From the NCBI GenBank assembly GCA_913041665.1, contig CAJWKT010000003.1:1-47692 (forward strand): a stretch of 47,692 bases of DNA, given 5' to 3'. This DNA comes from an uncultured Gammaproteobacteria bacterium (GTDB lineage Bacteria; Pseudomonadota; Gammaproteobacteria; Steroidobacterales; Rariloculaceae). The number at the start of each line of letters is the position of its first letter. Within the stretch, counting starts at the first letter, position 1. Under the pieces are notes generated by a model. The model did no database searches. It was not told the origin of the DNA and saw nothing but the letters and a program-made list of their open reading frames with translations. A program made the translations under genes and the position numbers. Of this stretch, positions 36,759 through 47,287 are shown piece after piece.

Positions 36759-37839
36759 GGTGTGCCCCCCCAAGCTCAAGACACGCGTCAGCAAGCCGCT
36801 TTGCTGCATGAAGTGCAGATTGATCCCAAGCATTCTCAGCCAGCTCGACCAGCCGTTTACGATCGCTTAAAAGCAATTCAAGCTCTTTTTCCAGGCGCCC
36901 GCTACGCAGCTCTGATTCCGGAACGACAATACCAGCACCGCGCGCAATGAAATGGTCAGCATTTTTCACTTGGTGGTCATCAACTGCGTGAGCATACGGA
37001 ACTAACAATGCGCCAATCCCAACAACCGAAAGCTCGGAAATTGTTAAGGCCCCGGCACGACAAACCACGAGGTCGGCCCAACCGTAAGCCCTCGCAATAT
37101 CGTTTACAAAGTCCTCCACTTTTGCCTCAATACTGACTTCAGCATAGGCCGCCTCAACCTTACTGAAACCCTTCCCGGCCTGATGCCAAATATCGGGCCG
37201 AATGTCAGAAGGCAGGCTAGAGAAAGCAATGGGTAAAGCTTTATTCAATACGTGCGCCCCTTGGCTTCCGCCCAAAACCAATACACGTGGGCGGGCCTGC
37301 CGTTTGCTCAAGCGCTCGCGTGGCGAAGGCAATTCCGCCATGGAGCGGCGTACTGGATTACCCACTAATTCAGTTTCCACGCCATCAGGAAAACTGTTCG
37401 GAAACGCCTCAAACACTTTGTTTGCGAATCGGGAAAGTAGACGATTAGTAGTACCAGCAACGGCATTTTGCTCATGAATTAGCAGCGGCCTACCAATGAG
37501 CCACGCCGCCAGGCCCCCGGGAGCTGAAACAAAACCGCCCAGCCCTAAAACCGCCACTGGCTTGCTCTTTAGCAGAATCCTCAGCGCCTGACAAACTGCA
37601 AAACAAACCAAAAAAGGTGCTGACAACCAGGCGGTCAGCCCACGACCACGAAGGCCCGCAATAGAAATCCACTCTATATCGATACCGGCCTTGGGAACGA
37701 CCTGAGCTTCTATACCTCGATGGGTTCCCATCCAAATGACTAGAGCCGTCCGCTCTCGCAACACCTCAGCTACAGCCAAACCAGGAAAAACGTGACCGCC
37801 TGTCCCGCCTGCCATAATCAGAATCGGGCCTGTACTCAA
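36751..37839 (-). CDS. murG: Lipid II synthase MurG
   Basis: Transfers GlcNAc from UDP-GlcNAc to lipid I on the inner face of the membrane. The 362-residue GT-B protein has the Gly-rich loop GGTGGH (11-16), LLIHEQNAVAG, VLGGSQGA, and VVCRAGALTISEL. Start is TTG 37839, overlapping the ftsW stop (TTGA). Family length is normal. Confidence 0.96.
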   Translation of the reverse strand: MSTGPILIMAGGTGGHVFPGLAVAEVLRERTALVIWMGTHRGIEAQVVPKAGIDIEWISIAGLRGRGLTAWLSAPFLVCFAVCQALRILLKSKPVAVLGLGGFVSAPGGLAAWLIGRPLLIHEQNAVAGTTNRLLSRFANKVFEAFPNSFPDGVETELVGNPVRRSMAELPSPRERLSKRQARPRVLVLGGSQGAHVLNKALPIAFSSLPSDIRPDIWHQAGKGFSKVEAAYAEVSIEAKVEDFVNDIARAYGWADLVVCRAGALTISELSVVGIGALLVPYAHAVDDHQVKNADHFIARGAGIVVPESELRSGRLEKELELLLSDRKRLVELAENAWDQSALHAAKRLADACLELGGAHHE

Positions 37840-39002
37840 ACCTTGATCCTCCCTGACCGTCGGGTTTTTCGGTGCCGTGTGGCCTCATTCACTTCATGCT
37901 GAATTCTGGCTAACAAGCCCAGAGACATCAGCGTTACGACCATGCTCGTACGCCCATAACTGAGAAGTGGCAGGGTTAAACCCTTGGTCGGCAACAGTCC
38001 GATGTTAACCCCAATATTGATGAATGCTTGAACGCCTAAGGTAATGCCTAGGCCAACGGTCACCAGTCCGTGAAATGGTAGCCCACACCTTGCCGCTTTG
38101 GGCCCTAGGTAAAGGGCTTTGTAGACGATCAGAGAAAGCAATACAATTACTGTGGTAGCGCCCACGAGACCGAGTTCCTCGCTGAGGACCGCAAAGATAA
38201 AGTCCGTATGCGCCTCAGGCAAATAGAAAAGTTTCTGCACGCTCTCACCGAGACCGACCCCAAACAAATCACCTCTACCGATTGCTATTAAGGACTGCGC
38301 TAACTGATATCCGCCGCCGCCTACGTCGGCCCATGGGTCCAGAAAGGCCGTAATACGCTCCATTCTCTCTTCAGACAAAAAAACAAATACAATCAAAAGA
38401 GAGCTTGCCAGAACAGTAATTACGGAAAAATCACGAAGCCTTGCCCCACCGAAAAACAAAATACCAAGGCTAACAAGGGTGAGCATGACCGTAGCGCCAA
38501 AATCAGGTTCTCTCATCAACAACGCAGATGCTAGTCCGACGACTAACATAGGTTTGATGAAGCCCAAAAATGTAGTGGTCAATTCTTCATGATGACGAAT
38601 GGCGTAACCCGATATGTACAGCAATAAAAAAAGCCGAGCGATCTCGGAAGCCTGAAACGTGATCGGCCCTAAATGTAACCATCGCGTACTGTTATTTATC
38701 TCTGGTGCCAAGCTCGGTATCAAAACCGCGCCTAACAACAACAGTGCAAAAAACAAAAGGAACCAGTTCATTCGAAACCAGACCTCGGTAGGAGTTACAA
38801 ACGCAACCAGCGCTGCGCAACAACCGATTGCAATAGCGCCCAAGTGCCGATACAAAAAATACAGTGGTTGGCCCATGTCTTTATCCGCAAGGGAAATGGA
38901 TGCAGAACTCACCATGACAGTTCCAAGTACCAACAACCCAATCACCGCGGCCAGCAAGGTCGGGTCCAGAGTTAACGAACGAAAATGCCAGACACGATTC
39001 AT
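37836..39002 (-). CDS. ftsW: Peptidoglycan glycosyltransferase FtsW
   Basis: A SEDS polymerase that makes septal glycan strands with FtsI. The 388 residues have about ten membrane helices, the WLHLGPITFQASEIARLF motif containing the conserved loop, REPDFGAT with the catalytic-region Asp, LPEAHTDFIFAVLSEELG, and GLLPTKGLTLPLLSYG. A charged C-terminus (RHRKTRRSGRIKV) points to the cytoplasm. It overlaps both murD and murG by 4 bases. Confidence 0.96.
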   Translation of the reverse strand: MNRVWHFRSLTLDPTLLAAVIGLLVLGTVMVSSASISLADKDMGQPLYFLYRHLGAIAIGCCAALVAFVTPTEVWFRMNWFLLFFALLLLGAVLIPSLAPEINNSTRWLHLGPITFQASEIARLFLLLYISGYAIRHHEELTTTFLGFIKPMLVVGLASALLMREPDFGATVMLTLVSLGILFFGGARLRDFSVITVLASSLLIVFVFLSEERMERITAFLDPWADVGGGGYQLAQSLIAIGRGDLFGVGLGESVQKLFYLPEAHTDFIFAVLSEELGLVGATTVIVLLSLIVYKALYLGPKAARCGLPFHGLVTVGLGITLGVQAFINIGVNIGLLPTKGLTLPLLSYGRTSMVVTLMSLGLLARIQHEVNEATRHRKTRRSGRIKV

Positions 39003-40393
39003 GACAACAACACCTGAACTTCCCTGACAAAAGCGTCGCCGCGAACCTGATAATCTAAAAACATATCTTGACTAGCACAGGCAGGCGAAAACAGTATCGT
39101 GTCCCCGACACTTGCCATGAAAAGAGCGCAGCTAACCGCATCACCTATCCCACCCGCTAACTCTGTCGGACACACATCCGCCAACACTGCACGAAGAGCT
39201 TCTGCAGACTCACCAATCAAAACCGCCCCTTTTAGCTTTTCGCAAGCAAATTCAACCATCGGCGCAAAATCAGCTCCCTTGGCCTGGCCGCCCGCTATAA
39301 GAACTACTGATCCAGAAATTCCGTTGAGCGCTGCTAGTGTTGCACCCACATTAGTAGCTTTGGAGTCGTTGATGAAAGCGACGCCATTCTTCTCACCTAC
39401 CCACTGGCACCGGTGCGGTAAGCCATGAAAACTCTGTAGCGCTTCGAACAATGGCTCATGATTAGTGCTAACAATTTCAGCTAGGGCCAGGGCAGCAAGA
39501 GCATTGGATTCATTGTGGGTGCCCCCTACCATGAGCGACGAAACTGGCACCAGAGGCTTCTGGTTCCTTGCAAACCAGCGCTCACCCTGAGAGAGGCACA
39601 CACTGTAGCCCTGCTCTAGCGGCTCACAAACTGAATAAGGCACCGATTTCGGATGGGCCATGCCCATCCGACGGACTATCGGGTCATCCCAGTTGACAAT
39701 AGCTATGTCTGAGTTAGTTAGCAGTTGCTCCTTCAATGCCACATATCGTTCTAGGGTTTTATGCCTATCAAGATGGTCAGCGGACACATTAAGAACAGCT
39801 GCCGCTAATGGCCTAAGGCTCTTAGTTGTCTCGAGCTGGAAACTAGAAATCTCTAACAAATACGTTGAAATATTTTTCTTTCCAAGCAGGCTCAAGGCCG
39901 GAGGACCCAAATTGCCACCGGCCGTTACATTCATTTCACTAGCTTGAAGCATAGCTTCGAGCATCGTCACGACAGTGCTTTTCCCGTTTGATCCGGTGAC
40001 GGCAAGCACTGCTGCATTAAGAGAGGCCACTTCGCGTGCAAAAAGTTCAATATCGCTAACTACAGAAATTCCCCTTCTATGGGCTTCTGCAGCAAGCTGA
40101 ATGTCAGCAGCAAGGCCCGGCGATAGAACGACCTCATCAATCCCGAGAAGCCAGCGTGGCGACAACGTTTCGAGTACCACTGGAACTTCGGGATAACGCT
40201 GCCGTAAACGTTCAAGACCAGGCGGATTCACACGGGAATCAATAACCAACACGGCCCGACCTTGAGACCTAAGATGGCAAACTGTCGCGACTCCAGTTTC
40301 CCCCAAACCGACAACTAAAGTTCGATTATTTAGCCTTTGAGCGATTACTTGCTCCTCTTGCCAGTTCATGTTTAAACACTGAGCGAAACTCAT
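38999..40393 (-). CDS. murD: UDP-N-acetylmuramoylalanine--D-glutamate ligase
   Basis: Adds D-Glu to UDP-MurNAc-Ala. The 464 residues carry the Rossmann domain TLVVGLGETGVATVCHL, ATP loop TGSNGKST, SADHLDRH and the C-terminal FINDSKATNVGATLAAL. The ATG at 40393 lies 5 bases after mraY; an internal ATG eight codons later is also possible. Confidence 0.96.
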   Translation of the reverse strand: MSFAQCLNMNWQEEQVIAQRLNNRTLVVGLGETGVATVCHLRSQGRAVLVIDSRVNPPGLERLRQRYPEVPVVLETLSPRWLLGIDEVVLSPGLAADIQLAAEAHRRGISVVSDIELFAREVASLNAAVLAVTGSNGKSTVVTMLEAMLQASEMNVTAGGNLGPPALSLLGKKNISTYLLEISSFQLETTKSLRPLAAAVLNVSADHLDRHKTLERYVALKEQLLTNSDIAIVNWDDPIVRRMGMAHPKSVPYSVCEPLEQGYSVCLSQGERWFARNQKPLVPVSSLMVGGTHNESNALAALALAEIVSTNHEPLFEALQSFHGLPHRCQWVGEKNGVAFINDSKATNVGATLAALNGISGSVVLIAGGQAKGADFAPMVEFACEKLKGAVLIGESAEALRAVLADVCPTELAGGIGDAVSCALFMASVGDTILFSPACASQDMFLDYQVRGDAFVREVQVLLS

Positions 40394-40398
40394 TTATC

Positions 40399-41487
40399 TC
40401 AACGAATCTTCAAGCTTGCCAAACCGATCAGGACTAAGACCACAGTGATAATCCAGAAACGCACGATCACCTTTGGTTCAGCCCAGCCCTTAAGTTCGAA
40501 GTGGTGATGCAAAGGTGCCATGCGAAAAATGCGCCGGCCCATCGTCTTGTAAGAAGCAACCTGAATAATCACTGAAATGGTTTCTACCACGAACACTCCA
40601 CCCATAATGAATAGCACCAGTTCTTGCCTAACAATCACAGCTACCAGGCCAAGAGCAGCACCAAGAGCCAAAGCCCCCATGTCACCCATAAAAACCTGAG
40701 CGGGATAGGTGTTAAACCACAAAAAGCCCAGGCCGGCGCCAGCCAAGGCCGCACAAAAAACAAGCATTTCACCAGCCCCCGCCACGTAAGGGATACCCAG
40801 ATAGCCCGAAAAATTTAAATTTCCGGTCACGTAAGAGAAAATTCCGAGTGCACCACAAACGAGTACGGCTGGCATGATTGCTAATCCGTCCAAGCCGTCG
40901 GTGAGATTAACGCCATTTGAACTGCCTACGATCACTAGATACGTAAACAAGACGTAGACTGCTCCACTCAAAGGAATCATCATGTTTGGGATGTACGGTA
41001 TAAGGAGAGCGTGTTCCACAGCTGGGTTCTCTGCCGTAAAGTACAATGCCAACACACCAGCCAGAGCGACTACAGATTGCAATATGAATTTAGTGTAGGG
41101 TTTTAGGCCTTTAGAGTTTCCGGCAATCAACTTCCTGTAGTCGTCAACAAAACCAACCACACCGAAGGCTAAAGTGACTCCCAAGACGATCCATACGAAG
41201 CGATTACTGAGGCTCGCCCAAAGCAACGTGCTAACTAGTATGCTAAACAAAATAAGGCCCCCGCCCATCGTTGGGGTACCACTTTTCGGGAAATGACTTT
41301 CGGGACCTGAATCCCTAATCGGCTGACTAATGCGTCTTCTGGAAAGTCTATTGATTACGTAGGGACCCATGGAAAAAGACAAAATCAGCGCCGTCAGTGC
41401 ACCTAAAATTGCGCGCATTGTTAAATAGCCAAAAACGTTGAAACCAGAGTGGAAGGTGGTCAAATAGTCTGTGACATAAATCATCAT
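40399..41487 (-). CDS. mraY: Phospho-N-acetylmuramoyl-pentapeptide transferase
   Basis: Makes lipid I from UDP-MurNAc-pentapeptide and undecaprenyl phosphate. The 362 residues have ten predicted membrane helices, [28 protein letters not shown] with catalytic aspartates, [13 protein letters not shown], and the HHHFE loop. It overlaps murF by 4 bases (ATGA). Confidence 0.97.
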   Translation of the reverse strand: MMIYVTDYLTTFHSGFNVFGYLTMRAILGALTALILSFSMGPYVINRLSRRRISQPIRDSGPESHFPKSGTPTMGGGLILFSILVSTLLWASLSNRFVWIVLGVTLAFGVVGFVDDYRKLIAGNSKGLKPYTKFILQSVVALAGVLALYFTAENPAVEHALLIPYIPNMMIPLSGAVYVLFTYLVIVGSSNGVNLTDGLDGLAIMPAVLVCGALGIFSYVTGNLNFSGYLGIPYVAGAGEMLVFCAALAGAGLGFLWFNTYPAQVFMGDMGALALGAALGLVAVIVRQELVLFIMGGVFVVETISVIIQVASYKTMGRRIFRMAPLHHHFELKGWAEPKVIVRFWIITVVLVLIGLASLKIR

Positions 41488-42854
41488 GACCCCACCTCGT
41501 TTTTGCTGTCTTCCTCTACAAGTTTATTCACTAAAGCCTCAAGACCCATAACCCTAGAACCCTTAACAACAATGGTGACATCAGGAGCTAGTGCATTAGA
41601 AAGTTGATCTTCAGCTGCATTAATATCAACGCACATGCGGGCACCATTGCCGAAAGCCCGAGCAGCGAATTCGCTGAATTGACCAATGGCGATCAGTACA
41701 TCACATCGATCCTTAGCGTATTCGCCCACTTCGCTATGAAATTTCTCTGCATCCGGGCCAAGCTCAGCCATGTCACCCAAAACAAAGACGCGCCTACCTG
41801 CCTTTCCAGACAAATAGTCCAGGGCTGCCTTTGTTGAAGCCGGATTGGCGTTATAGCTGTCATCTACGATGGTCGAACCTAGCCTTCCGCGAAGCAAGGT
41901 CATGCGTCCATCCACCGTATGAGCATCACCTAAACCATTAATAATGTCTTCTGGGGGTGTCCCTAAGGCAAAAGTCGCTGCTGCTGCTGCCATTGCATTA
42001 AGGATATTGTGGCGTCCTGGGAGCGGAAGATGGGCCTCTAATAATTCCGCTCCTGGCAGACGTAGGGTAAAATTTGAACTGGCAGGCCCATAGGTGGGTT
42101 CACCGCTTACACAACAGTCAGCCCCGTCGCTAAACCCGAACGTAACAACTGTCTCGGCCCGACTGCGGAGGCGCCAGTCATTACAATAATGATCATCGGC
42201 ATTCAGTACAGCTACCCCAGTTGGGGGAAGGTGCTCCAGAAGTTCACCCTTAGCGGCCACTACTCCTTCCAGTGAACCAAAGCCTTCCAGGTGCGTACAA
42301 TTAGCATTAGTGATAACGCCAATCGTTGGGCATATCAGCTCACTCAAGTGAGCAATCTCTCCGGCATGATTAGCGCCCATCTCCACGATCAATACCTGAT
42401 GTTTCTCGTTCAAGCACATCAAGGTCAGCGGTACCCCTAAATCATTATTCAAGTTTCCCTGAGTTACGCAGAGCTGGCCTTGAACGCGCAGTATGCTCGC
42501 GATAAATTCCCTTACCGTAGTTTTACCGTTGCTACCTGTAACAGCTATTACCGGCAACGAAAAATTGTCCCGCCAAGCATGCGCCATTAGCCCAAAAGCT
42601 TCACGCGTGTCATTTACCCGCACCTGGGGTAGAGGGATGGCAGCCGGACTTGATACAAGTGCACCGGCAGCGCCAAGCGAGTGAGCTTCAGCGACAAAGT
42701 CATTGCCGTCGAAACGATCACCGCGGATAGCAACGAAAAGAGCTCCCGGGCTTAGGCTCCGCGTATCTATACTCACGACGTCAAAGCTTGTATCTCTTCC
42801 AATAAGCTCTCCATTAACTTTCTGTGCAACCGCAGCTAGAGTCCGCGCCACCAC
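41484..42854 (-). CDS. murF: UDP-N-acetylmuramoyl-tripeptide--D-Ala-D-Ala ligase
   Basis: Adds the D-Ala-D-Ala dipeptide. The 456-residue protein has the ATP loop [21 protein letters not shown], and [15 protein letters not shown] near the C-terminal domain. It starts at GTG 42854 with a second GTG directly upstream in frame; the single-base overlap with murE implies coupled translation. The dipeptide supply requires a D-Ala-D-Ala ligase encoded outside this window. Confidence 0.96.
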   Translation of the reverse strand: MVARTLAAVAQKVNGELIGRDTSFDVVSIDTRSLSPGALFVAIRGDRFDGNDFVAEAHSLGAAGALVSSPAAIPLPQVRVNDTREAFGLMAHAWRDNFSLPVIAVTGSNGKTTVREFIASILRVQGQLCVTQGNLNNDLGVPLTLMCLNEKHQVLIVEMGANHAGEIAHLSELICPTIGVITNANCTHLEGFGSLEGVVAAKGELLEHLPPTGVAVLNADDHYCNDWRLRSRAETVVTFGFSDGADCCVSGEPTYGPASSNFTLRLPGAELLEAHLPLPGRHNILNAMAAAAATFALGTPPEDIINGLGDAHTVDGRMTLLRGRLGSTIVDDSYNANPASTKAALDYLSGKAGRRVFVLGDMAELGPDAEKFHSEVGEYAKDRCDVLIAIGQFSEFAARAFGNGARMCVDINAAEDQLSNALAPDVTIVVKGSRVMGLEALVNKLVEEDSKNEVGS

Positions 42855-44323
42855 TAGTGACCCTTCATGGCTACTTCAACAACAGACCTGTCATTAAAAG
42901 GGTGCCTTTGTTGGCCTATTTCCTGTAAGACTTCGTGCCCTTTTCCAGCGATCAAAACAGCATCGCCCGGCGACGCCGCTCCGATAGCATTAACAATGGC
43001 TCTCTTACGATCATGCTCCACAATAACGTCAGGATGACTGGTAATTGCAGAACGGATCTGTGCAATGATTTCGCCGGGATCTTCGCCGCGAGGATTGTCA
43101 TTGGTAAGAACAATGTGATCAGCTAATTTAGCCGCTACAGCGCCCATAAGTGGGCGTTTTCCAGAGTCACGCTCTCCTCCGCAACCAAACACACACCAAG
43201 TTTCAGCAGCGGAATAGCGATTAAGGCAGGTTAGAGCATTCTCGAGTGCTGTCGGACTGTGGGCATAATCAACAATGACCCATGGTGAATCAGCCGATCC
43301 CCTGAAAACTTCCATGCGCCCAGGCGGAGTCCGGCAAAACGAAAGCATCTCACATGCATCAGCCATAGTTACATCCCAAGCAGAAAGCACGCCTAGGGCC
43401 AATAACAAATTCTCGACGTTAAAATCCCCTACCAACTTTGACTTGATTAGTCCTGTCCCGCAGAGGCCAGAAATTTGGACCGTGATACCATCCAAATCTG
43501 CCCAAAGCACTTGTCCAAAAAAATTCGCCGAGGAATCGCGAGTGCTAATACTGATTTTGGTAACGTCGTCTGGCAGCCCACGTAGCAAGGTACTGGTGAA
43601 AGGATCATCCACATTTAAAACAGCCTGCGACAGACCCGATCGTTGAAATAGCTTTGCCTTTGCACGCCCGTAGCTTGCTAGGTCGCCATGATAATCCAAA
43701 TGATCTCGACTCAAGTTAGTGAAGACGGCTGTTGGTATGTCGAGGCCGCTAATGCGATCCTGAGCCAGTGCATGCGAAGAAACCTCAACTGCCGCATAGG
43801 AGGACTGAAGATCCCTGACCTCGCGATGCAGCGTCAGACAGTCGGGTGTTGTTAATCCGTGCTCCTTAAGATCTGGCGGTATACCATAACCAAGGGTACC
43901 CACATAGCCACATGCCGCTCCTGTGTAATTCATAGCCTGGGCAATCAAATAGGCGACGGTACTCTTGCCATTAGTTCCCGTTACACCAGCAACCGCTTGG
44001 GGCGAAAAATCACACCAGAAAAATTTGCGTGCTAACTCGCCGAGTCGGTCGCTAAGACCCTCCACCGGAATACTAAATTCTGGTATTGAGCTGAAAACCG
44101 ACGCCGGCTCGTAAATAATGATGGCGGCCCCACGTCTTAGGGCGTCTTCGGCATGGGAAAGGCCGTGCTCCTGAATACCCGGTAAAGCAACAAAGGCTGA
44201 GCCTGGTGTCACTTGACGACTATCGAGAACCAGATCCGTTATCTCCACTGAACCGTGAGCTCCTGCGTTTGAACCGAGCAAATCCCCAAGCGTCATAACT
44301 GTTGTCGCCAGCGCAGCCATCAT
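42854..44323 (-). CDS. murE: UDP-MurNAc-tripeptide synthetase, meso-DAP-adding
   Basis: Adds the third stem residue. The 489 residues include the ATP loop TGTNGKST (115-122), LSRDHLDYHGD, and DNPR at 409-412, the motif of enzymes that use meso-diaminopimelate, not lysine, consistent with a Gram-negative wall. GKGHE is present near the end. It overlaps ftsI by 4 bases. Confidence 0.97.
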   Translation of the reverse strand: MMAALATTVMTLGDLLGSNAGAHGSVEITDLVLDSRQVTPGSAFVALPGIQEHGLSHAEDALRRGAAIIIYEPASVFSSIPEFSIPVEGLSDRLGELARKFFWCDFSPQAVAGVTGTNGKSTVAYLIAQAMNYTGAACGYVGTLGYGIPPDLKEHGLTTPDCLTLHREVRDLQSSYAAVEVSSHALAQDRISGLDIPTAVFTNLSRDHLDYHGDLASYGRAKAKLFQRSGLSQAVLNVDDPFTSTLLRGLPDDVTKISISTRDSSANFFGQVLWADLDGITVQISGLCGTGLIKSKLVGDFNVENLLLALGVLSAWDVTMADACEMLSFCRTPPGRMEVFRGSADSPWVIVDYAHSPTALENALTCLNRYSAAETWCVFGCGGERDSGKRPLMGAVAAKLADHIVLTNDNPRGEDPGEIIAQIRSAITSHPDVIVEHDRKRAIVNAIGAASPGDAVLIAGKGHEVLQEIGQQRHPFNDRSVVEVAMKGH

Positions 44324-46047
44324 GGGCTGGCCTCAGTAAGCGCTGCAATATGTAATGCAGGCTCCTGCAGATTGTCGGGAGGTACTCCCAAAAGCCGCAA
44401 TGCACCAGAAGCAATACTTGCAAACACCGGTGCCGCAACCTCGCCGCCGTAGTAAACGCCTGTGCGAGGCTCATCGATCACCACTACCACAACCAATTTA
44501 GGCTTAGTTACAGGAGCGATACCTGCAAAAATCGCAATATATTTGTCCTCAGAGTATCCCCCAACACCCGATTTCTTCGCTGTACCGGTCTTTCCTGCCA
44601 CCCTAAATCCTGGCACGGAGGCAAGGCTTCCAGAACCCACCGACACCACTATCTCAAGCATGTCCAGCAGTGCAGCGGAAGTAGCGCTGGAAATTACGCG
44701 CTCAACTGGCAGCGGATCCCGCACTACGCGTACCGAAACAGGCCGAAAAATACCGCCTGCGGCAACCGTTGCGTACGCGCGAGCGAGCTGTAACGCAGTA
44801 ACTGAAACCCCGTAACCGTAGGATAACGTGGCCTGACCTACCGGACGCCAGTGTTGAAAATCGGTTAGAACGCCCGATGACTCTCCAGGAAAACCAGATG
44901 TGGTTGAGCGGCCGATTCCGAAATCTGAAAGTACAGTCCATAGATCCTGCTGCCCGAGTTCGAGGGCAATCTTAGTCATCCCAACATTCGAGGACTTGGC
45001 CAACACGGTGGTTACGTCAATCTCACCAAGATTATTAGGATCTTCGATAACTACGCTGTCTGACACTTTTACGAAACCGGGCGAGGTGTCAATCAATGAA
45101 TCTGCTTGATAGCGACCGCTTTCTAAGGCCGCAGCGACAACAAAAGGTTTAAAGCTCGATCCAGGCTCAAAAATGTCGGTGACTGCCCGATTTCGAATAG
45201 GGCCCGGTTTCCGCTGAGCCCCGTCGTTCGGGTTGTATGATGGCTGATTAACCATGGCAAGCACTTCGCTAGTCTCTACATCTAAAATTACAACGGAACC
45301 AGAATTTGCCCCATTATCTTGAACTGCTTGCTTCAGTTCGCGGTAGGCCAGGTACTGAAGTCTGAGATCTAAACTGGTTGCCAGTGTGCGGCCCGGCTGG
45401 GCCGGGTCTATCAGCTCAACATCCTGAACAGTTCGGCCTAAAAGGTCTCTTAGCACACGCTTGGAACCCTCTTTGCCTTCCAGGTAGTGATTAAAGGCTA
45501 ATTCCAGTCCTTCCTGGCCCCAGTCATCGATGTTGGTAAAACCAATGACGTGGCTGGTTACTTCTCCTGATGGGTAGTAGCGGCGATATTCCCTCCGTGT
45601 CTCGATGCCAGGTATTCCGAGCTGCATAACCCGAGCAGCCGAGTCGGGACGTAGATGTCGTTCCAACCAGATGAACTGACGGTCAAGGTTTGACATAATT
45701 TTTTGCGCTAACAAACCCTCATCTAGATCTAGTGCCAGAGCAAGCTCTGCCAGTCTATTCATTGCCAGCCTTATTTTCTGGGGATTCGCCGCAATGCTAT
45801 CGACCGGCGTGCTAACAGCCAGCATCTCCCCATGCCGATCAGTGATTGGGCCGCGATGAGCCGGGATAGCAACGTCGACCAAATGGCGACTATCACCTTG
45901 CGCTGATAGAAATTCTTTGTCGACAGCCTGCAGGTAAAGCAAGCGACCCCCTAAAGCAACCGCCATTAGGGCAAAGCCCATCATTAAGGTGATGCCTCGC
46001 CACCGATTTCCACCTAGGACAACAGCACTCGGATTAAATTTCTTCAC
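44320..46047 (-). CDS. ftsI: Peptidoglycan transpeptidase FtsI (PBP3)
   Basis: The septal crosslinking enzyme. The 575-residue class B PBP has one N-terminal membrane segment (about 18-38), the dimerisation domain, and the transpeptidase motifs SSFK (Ser297 to Lys300), SSN (352-354) and KTG (486-488). It starts with GTG 46047, overlapping ftsL by 4 bases. Confidence 0.97.
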   Translation of the reverse strand: MKKFNPSAVVLGGNRWRGITLMMGFALMAVALGGRLLYLQAVDKEFLSAQGDSRHLVDVAIPAHRGPITDRHGEMLAVSTPVDSIAANPQKIRLAMNRLAELALALDLDEGLLAQKIMSNLDRQFIWLERHLRPDSAARVMQLGIPGIETRREYRRYYPSGEVTSHVIGFTNIDDWGQEGLELAFNHYLEGKEGSKRVLRDLLGRTVQDVELIDPAQPGRTLATSLDLRLQYLAYRELKQAVQDNGANSGSVVILDVETSEVLAMVNQPSYNPNDGAQRKPGPIRNRAVTDIFEPGSSFKPFVVAAALESGRYQADSLIDTSPGFVKVSDSVVIEDPNNLGEIDVTTVLAKSSNVGMTKIALELGQQDLWTVLSDFGIGRSTTSGFPGESSGVLTDFQHWRPVGQATLSYGYGVSVTALQLARAYATVAAGGIFRPVSVRVVRDPLPVERVISSATSAALLDMLEIVVSVGSGSLASVPGFRVAGKTGTAKKSGVGGYSEDKYIAIFAGIAPVTKPKLVVVVVIDEPRTGVYYGGEVAAPVFASIASGALRLLGVPPDNLQEPALHIAALTEASP

Positions 46048-46331
46048 TGGGCGGGTTCCATAACAACTAACACTTGCTCGTTACTCGGAAGACCAAGATT
46101 TAGGTGCTGCCGAGCAAGAAATTCGATCCGCGAATGAGTAGCCCAGGTACTTTGTTCGATCTGTAGCCTGCCCCAGTCAACCTGAAGACGATCGCTTTCC
46201 CGATTCAACGCTTCTAGCTCAATAAATAACTGTCTTGCCTGATGTTTTGCTGTGACAACCCAGATCCCAGAGACAGTAACTACCACGGACAAAAGCAGAG
46301 CAAACCAGAATTGTGATGTCGGAGATTTCAA
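46044..46331 (-). CDS. ftsL: Cell division protein FtsL
   Basis: A small bitopic protein that joins FtsQ and FtsB and activates FtsWI. The 95 residues have one membrane segment near the N-terminus (FWFALLLSVVVTVSGIWVV) and a periplasmic coiled coil (ARQLFIELEALNRESDRLQ). Start TTG 46331 overlaps the rsmH stop. Sequence is weakly conserved in the family; position decides the call. Confidence 0.9.
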   Translation of the reverse strand: MKSPTSQFWFALLLSVVVTVSGIWVVTAKHQARQLFIELEALNRESDRLQVDWGRLQIEQSTWATHSRIEFLARQHLNLGLPSNEQVLVVMEPAQ

Positions 46332-47275
46332 GTAACTTCTCCTGGCAACCGCTCGGCAATTCTCAAGCGTGCGCTGCGAGCCCTAGGGTTAAAAGCAACC
46401 TCCTTCTCCGAAGGTCTGATTAATCGGCCAACTAGCTTTAACGAGGGACGTGCATCTAGTGGAATATCAGGCAAGCCAGCGTAAACGGGATTGCCGCGTG
46501 CTTGGCCGCTCATGAACCGCTTAACAATACGATCCTCCAGCGAGTGAAAACTGATTACACAAAGCCTTCCACCCGCCCCCAAAAGTTCAACGCACTGGCT
46601 GAGCACACTTTCTAATGCGTGAAGTTCATTATTTACTTGAATGCGCAATGCTTGAAAAATGCGTGTAGCCGGATGGATCCGCCGTGAGCCAATTTTTGGG
46701 AGACTCTCCACTAACCGGGCTAACTGGCCCGTGGTGAGAATTGCCTTGCGGGCCTGTCTATCTAAAATGACTCTGGCAATCTGTCGTGCTCGTGGTTCCT
46801 CGCCGAAACGCCAAAAAACCGATGTAAGCGAATCCTCGTCTGCTTTGCTTAACCACTCTGCTGCCGTTATACCGTTTGTAGGGTTCATTCGCATGTCCAA
46901 TGGACCATCCATGGAAAAACTGAATCCCCTAGCCGCTGTTTCAAGTTGTGGGGATGAAACACCCAAATCCAGAAGGACGCCCACCAAGCGGCCACCCTTG
47001 AGCCATGGTTGAACGTGATCCCGAAGCGATTCGAAATCGGCATGGCGCACGGTAAATCGAAGATCATCGGCGAAACGGTGCATTGCATGCTCCGTAGCCT
47101 CAGGATCCTTATCCAAGGCCAATAGCCGACCTTTTCGCCCCAGCTTGTTGAGAATTTCAGCGCTATGCCCTCCGCGTCCGTAGGTTGCATCGACGTAACA
47201 ACCATTGCTAACCAATGCCAGCCCTTCTATCGCCTCGGTCATCAGCACTGGCTGATGATCAGATATAGTACTCAA
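46328..47275 (-). CDS. rsmH: 16S rRNA m4C1402 methyltransferase
   Basis: Methylates N4 of C1402 in 16S rRNA. The 315 residues have the SAM site YVDATYGRGGHSAEIL (27-42), LLDLGVSSPQLETAARGFSF, and SFHSLEDRIVKRFM. The start is TTG 47275, 12 bases after mraZ, giving HQPVLMTEAIEGL, which matches the family. No better start was seen. Confidence 0.95.
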   Translation of the reverse strand: MSTISDHQPVLMTEAIEGLALVSNGCYVDATYGRGGHSAEILNKLGRKGRLLALDKDPEATEHAMHRFADDLRFTVRHADFESLRDHVQPWLKGGRLVGVLLDLGVSSPQLETAARGFSFSMDGPLDMRMNPTNGITAAEWLSKADEDSLTSVFWRFGEEPRARQIARVILDRQARKAILTTGQLARLVESLPKIGSRRIHPATRIFQALRIQVNNELHALESVLSQCVELLGAGGRLCVISFHSLEDRIVKRFMSGQARGNPVYAGLPDIPLDARPSLKLVGRLIRPSEKEVAFNPRARSARLRIAERLPGEVT

Positions 47276-47287
47276 CTGCTACGCTGC

